From Flammulina velutipes (taxonomy: Eukaryota; Basidiomycota; Agaricomycetes; Agaricales; Physalacriaceae), in contig CM022370.1 in the NCBI GenBank assembly GCA_011800155.1, forward strand, positions 434,001 to 498,000: a stretch of DNA of 64,000 nucleotides, given 5' to 3'. The translations under genes were made by a program, and so were the position numbers. Of this stretch, positions 58,111 to 64,000 are shown in pieces (position 1 is the stretch's first letter; each line of letters starts with the position of its first letter). Under the pieces are notes generated by a model. That model searched no databases. It was not told the DNA's origin and saw only the letters and a list, made by a program, of their open reading frames with translations.

Positions 58111-58361
58111 CGTTATGCTGTGTTCAAGTTGAGAGTCAAAAGAGAAAGTGCCGAACCGCACGTGATCGTGAAGTCTCAATTTGTCCTTTACATTTAATTA
58201 AAAAATAAATAATATTGCAAGTAAATTCAGCACCAACTCTCATCGTCTTCCCGGTCTTCAATCTATTACCAGCCACTACCATGAGCTACCTTATATCCAC
58301 TGCTGTCAGAACACTGGCTGGACCTATCCTTCATCAAGAACCTACGCTTTAAACATACAAA

Positions 58362-59563
58362 ATGTCTGACCGTTACATTGGGGAAGCCAATTTCCTAGTC
58401 GATGGGAAATGCTTCAAGACATCCTATATCGTCTACGGAAAGCTCAGAAATACTACCAAGCGTCCGCTGGTTCTCCTTCACGGAGGCCCAGGGATGTCTC
58501 ACGAATAGTAAGCTTGTCCCAACCCTCGAACTGTCTGTAGCCTCACAGTTTTTGGCTTATAGTATGGTGTATGTATCTCCTGGAGATTTCTATGTGCATT
58601 TCTCATTCGACACAGACCTCACACACTACTGTATGAGGAGAATGAGTGCGTTCGCCTTTTCCCCCAATAATTATTTGACCCATCGGGCTCTCGATCCAGC
58701 CGTCCTCTCGTGTTTTACGATCAGATAGGACTCTGTCAGGCGCCTAATGCTCCAAGTAGCTTCTGGACTGTCCGACTATTCGTTGACGAGCTCCTCAATC
58801 TCCTACGGCATCTCAACATCGACAAGGACTTTGATCTGCTAGGCCATTCTTGGGGAGGTTTGTCGCATCAAATCTATGAATATCTCGTTTCCTGACAGCC
58901 TTCCAACAACTAGGTGTCATTGCCGCAAGTCTTGCTACTCAGTTCTCGGTTCCCGGACTGAAGCATCTCCTTCTCGTCAACACATTTGCTGACACGCCGC
59001 TGTATCGCGCTGGCATTGACACTTTGCATGCCAACCTTCCGAACAACGCTGGTGCAATTATTCGCAAAGCGGACAAGAACTCCCATGAATACAAAGAAGC
59101 AACCATGGTGTACTATCGCAGACATCTATGTACCCTGGACCCATGGCCGCCTGCCTTCGTCAAGTCCCTCGTGAAATCCACAGTCAATCGTACGTTGCTT
59201 CCTTGGTACCGCCGGAGCCTTATTTTACTGATATTTATAGGTCACCCGGATTTCTCGACACACGGCATACTCAAGGATTGGTCCGTGGTAGATGATTTGC
59301 ATAAAATCACTGCCATGACTCTCCTTGTGAGCTCTCCGAACGACCAAAGTCAAGAAATCGCATACATGCCCTTCTTGAAAGGAATTAGAAATATCAAATG
59401 GGTCCATATTCAGAAGGGCTCGCATCTTCCAATGTGGGAAGCTCCAGAAATGTGCGTAACCTCGTCGTGTTCAGTGTTTCACGATGTGCTGATTTTTGGC
59501 AGGTATTTTGGGGCACTGAAGAAATTTTTGGACACAGAACGGCATGGGGATCTCTGCCTGTAA
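58362..59563 (+). CDS. proline iminopeptidase-like alpha/beta hydrolase (S33)
   Basis: Model: 58362..58507, 58563..58568, 58616..58630, 58700..58857, 58914..59189, 59241..59451 and 59503..59563, 290 residues in frame. Landmarks: VLLHGGPGMSHEY (oxyanion loop), VFYDQIG, FWTVRLFVDELLNLL, the nucleophile LLGHSWGG, and KGSHLPMWEAPE holding the catalytic His. Family members cleave N-terminal proline or related amides. The region 58508..58699 is awkward: two tiny exons (6 and 15 bases) are needed, and a motif expected there (DLTHY) is readable only in a different frame, so this part may be degenerate or differently spliced. Acid of the triad not assigned. Divergent from Cdc20. Confidence 0.7.
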
Positions 59564-59857
59564 CTCTGACTACATTAGAGCCCGATTAGCACAGAGTAAA
59601 CCGCGCGGTGAACCAAGCTCAATCCGAATTCTATAGCTGGTTTCTGTCACACGATTTAGTCCCGTATATTGAACAGCGGCGTCCCAACTTAGTGTGGCGT
59701 AGTATGGGCGAAGATGGCGAAGAAGACATACTTGTTGATTGTTTAGAGGTACCAAATAGGGCGGAGGCACAATGAACAGCAATAATAAAGATGTCGCTGG
59801 AACCAGTACTTAATGTTCAGCGTTCAGCGTTCAACTGGCACTGCCCGACCTAGTATG

Positions 59858-61082
59858 TTACGGGTACTCATAGAAACCTTTGCCACTTTTCTTTCCATAC
59901 CATCCAGCGTCTACCATCCTTTCCAACAATATACTGGGGCGATATTTTGAGTCTCCTGTACCCTCGTAAAGTGTCTTTTGGATAGATAAACAGGTATCAA
60001 GTCCAATGCTACAACGACAAATTCAGAACAACGAACAGCTTCAGTCAAGATGATGAACTCACAAATCCGCCAGCTGGAGAGGCCCCATGGGATGATTCAT
60101 GCCCAACTTTAGTGTTGTATCAATATCATCTCGTGTGGCGGTCCCCTAAATCGGTGAATAAGCATTTGAGAAACAATTTTTGTGAAGATCTTACCTGCTC
60201 AAGACACATTACAGCCTTGGAAGATAGTACTTAGCCAACTAAGTAGCTCTTGTATCAGAAATAGCGTACCTCGTTGATGAAGGGCATGAGGAGCGCGTTG
60301 GCCACGAAACCGGGGACATCTTTGGAAACTGTGACCGTTTTCCCAGCTGCAACTGCAAAGGCTCGAGCTCTATCGAGAGTATCTTGAGAAGTTTGCAGAG
60401 CAGGTATCAATTCTACGAGTTTCTGGAGACGCCAATAAGGCCAATAAGGTAAGTAAATCAATCGATGTAGGTTGTAAGCCTTGTCGTACCATGACGGGAA
60501 CTGGGTTGAAGAAGTGGAGTCCTGTAGCAAACGTTAGTAGCGTATTGAGACCTTGAAGACTTTTTCATACCAACGACGCGTCCCGCTGTCCTTTTGCCCT
60601 CCTCGCTAGCGGCGGACACTCCTTCGGGTATAGTTGCCGCGGCTATTTTTGCGATGCTCATGGAACTGGTGTTCGAGGCCAAGATAGCGCTGGGAGATAG
60701 TTCCCTTCCGAAGGTAGCGAAGATGGACTGCTTTAATGCGAGATTCTCCGAGACCGCCTGTTCTAACCAGTCAGTGTGCAACGTTGTAGTATTGTACGAC
60801 ACTGACCTCTATGACCATATCGGTGTCACGGAAGCCTCTGATATCATCAATGGCGGTTATTCTGGCTCTAGCATCCTTTGCCTCGTCGCTGGAGATCCGG
60901 CCTTTGGTTACGTCCTTTTCCAAAAGTTTGTCGACGAACGCAAGACCTTTCGTTACTTGGTCTTGCGACCTATCGTGCAACAGAACTGGTACTTTAGCGC
61001 GTAGAGCAGATACAAGAGCAATTCCAGTGCCCATTTGGCCAGCACCCAGGACGCCCAGTGTTCGTATTCCGTGGCTGATCAT
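59858..61082 (-). CDS. 3-hydroxyacyl-CoA dehydrogenase (3-hydroxybutyryl-CoA type)
   Basis: Exons 60807..61082, 60571..60757, 60490..60521, 60270..60422, 60195..60215, 60063..60145 and 59858..60008 give 300 residues, the standard size. NAD-binding [41 protein letters not shown] with the catalytic His, and [18 protein letters not shown] are all present, and [18 protein letters not shown] with [11 protein letters not shown] closes the protein. It oxidises L-3-hydroxyacyl-CoA in beta-oxidation or butyrate metabolism. No C-terminal SKL is present, so a mitochondrial or cytosolic location is more likely than PTS1 import. Head-to-head with the carrier gene, starts 91 bases apart. Confidence 0.92.
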
Positions 61083-61173
61083 TGTTGTCGGGAACAAGTG
61101 CGGGGGAATTCACGTGCAAACTTTATTGACCGAAAGCGCAATGACATCATCCGTCGGTGGTTCAATTTGCACC

Positions 61174-62306
61174 ATGACTAGCGTTCTCCCGCCTCTCTTG
61201 CAAGCATTTTCTGGCGCCATCGGAAGTGCCGCCGCAAACACTTTGACATATCCGCTGGATCTGGTAGCAACAAGAGTCCAAATTCAGAAACCATCGCCTA
61301 AAAGGTCTTCTGGTTTCGCGAATGGCAGTCGCATTCTACAACATATTGTTTCTCGTTATGGCTTATCTGCTCTGTACGACGGAATATCTACAGATACCTT
61401 CGCCACTCTGTTATCAAAGTGGGTGGGTCATCGTTGCCAGGGGATCAATCTTGACTGCCCTCTGTAGTTTCTTCTACTTTTATTTCTATTCCCACCTTCG
61501 GGAGTTAGCTGTACGCCGATCCAGTCATCCCAAGTCCACTCTATCTATGGGCAGTGAACTCGGGCTAGGATTTCTTGCAGGCGTAGCTTCTCGTGCTGTT
61601 TCTAACCCTCTCAATCTTGTGACTATGAGACTTCAGACGGAAAAGCAGGATGCAGCCGAGGCTGCAGAGAAAGACGACTCCTCGGACTCAGAACCGGAAG
61701 CCACTGACGTGTTATCTGTTGTGAAGCATCTATACACTGAGCGCGGCATACTTGGCTTTTGGCGCGGTAAGTTTCCTCCAAACTTACAGTACATTGATTA
61801 CTATCCAAATTCTCACTGGAATCCCTTAGGTTTCGAAACCACTATCCTTCTCTCTATCAACCCGTCCATCACGCTCGCGTTATTCCAGCTCATTCTGCGT
61901 CTCACGCGTTCTAAATCAATTAAGCCGACACCAAAAGAAGCATTCATCGGCGGAGCAGTTTCGAATTCAATTGGTGAGCTCACCCCTCGCCTCAAGTTGG
62001 ATTGGCTAACGGTGTTAACAGCTATCGCTTTTCTTTATCCACTCATACTCGCTAAGACCCGGCTACAAGCTCGAAAAACGTCAGAGTCGACGCTAATATC
62101 GGTGCTAGATGAGGCCTCTAGATCGAAGTCTTTATATCATGGCCTTGATTTGCAGATTGCAAAGGGATTCTTAAGTCAGGGAATGACGTTCTTGGTCAAA
62201 GAGAGGTCCGATTTCCAAGCTATTTGCAAACACATTTTTCTCATGTTCTGATAGGATCGAGCAGTTCGTCGTAGGTATATATTTAAGACGAAGAGCAAGA
62301 AGATAG
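61174..62306 (+). CDS. mitochondrial carrier family protein, peroxisomal adenine-nucleotide-carrier-like (PMP47/ANT1 type)
   Basis: Exons 61174..61418, 61468..61766, 61830..61973, 62022..62205 and 62255..62306 give 307 residues. The three carrier repeats are visible through their Px(D/N)xxxxR/K signatures: YPLDLVATRVQ, NPLNLVTMRLQ and YPLILAKTRLQ, each ahead of an amphipathic helix, so six membrane spans are expected. A charged insertion with an acidic Ser run (KDDSSDSEPEATD) lies in the second repeat, as in PMP47-like carriers. In that subgroup the protein exchanges ATP for AMP across the peroxisomal membrane to support fatty-acid activation. The close divergent pairing with a beta-oxidation-type dehydrogenase supports this, but the substrate is inferred. 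Confidence 0.88.
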
Positions 62307-64000
62307 ATCGCGGTTCATTTCTCATCCGAGCAATACGGACACCCCATCAGGCCAATTAGCATTTCATGTGTATGCATTCTCTTTTATTCGCTGTAGTGGC
62401 GTCCGTTGGGAAACAAACGCCGAACGTCTGACTCGCGGCCTAAGCCCTCTCCGCCCCCGACGACTTTTTGGCCATGCCCGATATGCAAGGTTTTTATCCC
62501 CAACTGCTAAGTCATGCTACTTGCCTTCTTGCGCCTATTTGCGATGCTGGCTAGTAACAGAGATCTGAATACAATGGTGCATGTAATATCGATTCCTTTC
62601 TAGGGTGTTGCGATGACCAAATTCAAAGGTTCCCGCCACTTGTGACCTTCGCTTTAGGCGTGCGCGCACAGTACTCAATCCAAATGTCAAAGGGTCACAA
62701 CGAGCTCGGCTCTAACCGACACCAAGCAGCACTTGTTCTCTGTGAGTTTTCTTGAAGATATAAAATCACTGTCAGTTTAGAGTCTCACAAGGCTAAGAGA
62801 TTGAGGTCTCGTCATCGCTCGTCTGATCCACTACATTTCAGGCTATCCTCACAATTCGCAACTCTTTCAAAGAGGGACATTACTCCGTATAATCCGATTG
62901 CGTATCACACCAATGGTCGGTGGAAGGTGCCAGTGTCCGAAGGCGACTTGGCGTTTTCGACTGAATTGAAAGGTTGAGTTGTAGCGCCTCTTTAGAGTCA
63001 TACTGATGTTCTTCAATACAGTAGGACGTATGCAGTCTAAATAACCACTATGTCGGCATACTTTCACTTGGATTGAATGTGAGTACTCGCCTTCTTAAGC
63101 TGTCATCTCTTACTTTCAGAATCAATCGCACCTATGGGTTCCACGGTGTCACCACACCTCGGCCCTTAAAGGTGGCGCACAGTCAATATAACCGATCTAG
63201 GTAAGATACTATGTTTAATGCAAGGAGAACCCCTGCGAATCTATATGACCTGTCAGACATGCTAAACACCTATTCATTCTCAGTACTCACCATATGCATA
63301 CGCAAACGACACGAGCTTACTCTTTCAAAAATTAGCAGGATACGAAGACATAGATCCTAAAACCCGTACATCTCAGATAAGGTATGGGAGCATGAGCGAT
63401 TAGTGAGCGCTATTCAACACACAAAATCTCCAGTCGTTTTACGGAAGCGATTGAGTTGAATGCTGATCTCCAACCATGCTGCCTCATGTGTGCGACTGGG
63501 ACGTTACTTCGTCAGCTGGACTATCGAATGAATATGGCCGTGAATTGTAGCTACATGTACGTAGCGGGTTACTACATAGGTTTCAATTGAAGAACTGATG
63601 GAAATGTTTAGCTCTGTTTTAGGTCCGCACTAAATGGCATCAAGACTACTGTACCCGGAGAGCTTGACTACCATAAATTAGCGTATGGTATGTGTATAGA
63701 GTTTGATAACAACCTTGTAACCTGTCCCTCCGCTGTGGCGGGCATAACTAGCGCGGGAACCTCTGACCAAGCCCCTAAAGGTTAGGCTATTCTGTCCCTC
63801 AGAGTCATATAATTAAATGAAGCTTAATGCGAAAAATGTAAGATGTGAATACAGTCGAAATCCAGCTACGGAAGCCGTGGGCTCTCGGTACACAATTTCA
63901 AGAGCACCATGACATGTATAATTTATTCACGGAATTTAAGGTCCGCGTGCATGCTTGTATAGAACCATCATATAGACCAAATCTCGTAACAACTCTCACG
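62307..64000 (+). other. exon-like fragments of an unidentified intron-rich gene or relic
   Basis: No frame exceeds 66 codons, yet several short plus-strand segments bordered by splice sites look coding: 62842..62972 (YNPIAYHTNGRWKVPVSEGD), 63120..63200 (TYGFHGVTTPRPLKVAHSQY), 63284..63381 (NDTSLLFQKLAGYEDIDP), 63434..63556 (LQPCCLMCATGTLLRQLDY) and 63623..63687. The last three join in frame. The first two do not connect to them in phase with the exons I can see, so exons are missing or the gene is decayed. The family is not recognised. It probably runs past the right edge. Confidence 0.35.

Overview
The window is nuclear DNA of a filamentous basidiomycete, most likely a mushroom-forming Agaricomycete. 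Nearly every gene is cut by many GT-AG introns of about 45-60 bases, genes are packed on both strands with short gaps, and the families present (a Crinkler-type NTPase/nuclease, a Zn2Cys6 regulator, MYND, F-box and many BTB/POZ proteins) are those expanded in Agaricomycetes. Gene models were built by hand from splice signals and reading-frame continuity; for most multi-exon genes the exon lengths sum to a whole number of codons, and exceptions are stated in the entries. No tRNA, rRNA, CRISPR array or intact transposon was recognised. || Layout. 0-10 kb: 3' end of rRNA-processing factor EFG1, a Crinkler-like NTPase/nuclease, a 17-exon Zn2Cys6 transcription factor, the PLP-synthase glutaminase (SNO/PdxT) and a secreted S10 carboxypeptidase, all plus strand. 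10-18 kb (minus): a saccharopine-dehydrogenase-like oxidoreductase, a PalB/RIM13 calpain of the ambient-pH pathway, and a tandem pair of F-box-like proteins with acidic tails. 18-22 kb (plus): a microbial-type PARG and two BTB proteins. 22-29 kb: OLA1 ATPase, a MYND protein, DNA primase small subunit and a conserved protein of unknown function. 30-40 kb: an M20 beta-ureidopropionase-like amidohydrolase, mitochondrial ribosomal protein mL49, a YEATS2-like chromatin protein and two uncharacterised proteins. 41-48 kb: a cluster of four more BTB genes, one with a very long Pro/Ser-rich tail and apparent dual-frame coding. 48-62 kb: two uncharacterised proteins (one MYND-like), a second MYND protein, a secreted M35 deuterolysin, Cdc20, a proline-iminopeptidase-like hydrolase, and a divergent 3-hydroxyacyl-CoA dehydrogenase / mitochondrial-family carrier pair. 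62-64 kb: exon-like fragments of an unidentified gene. || How it fits together. Most genes are unrelated housekeeping neighbours (ribosome biogenesis, replication, mitosis, mitochondrial translation). The accessory signal is the concentration of BTB, F-box, MYND and Crinkler proteins, families that diversify fast in these fungi. The most unusual observations concern RNA processing: three probable GC-AG introns, a 6-base micro-exon that supplies a zinc-ligand cysteine, a 34-base intron, and a BTB gene in which two alternative 5' splice sites open two different long reading frames.
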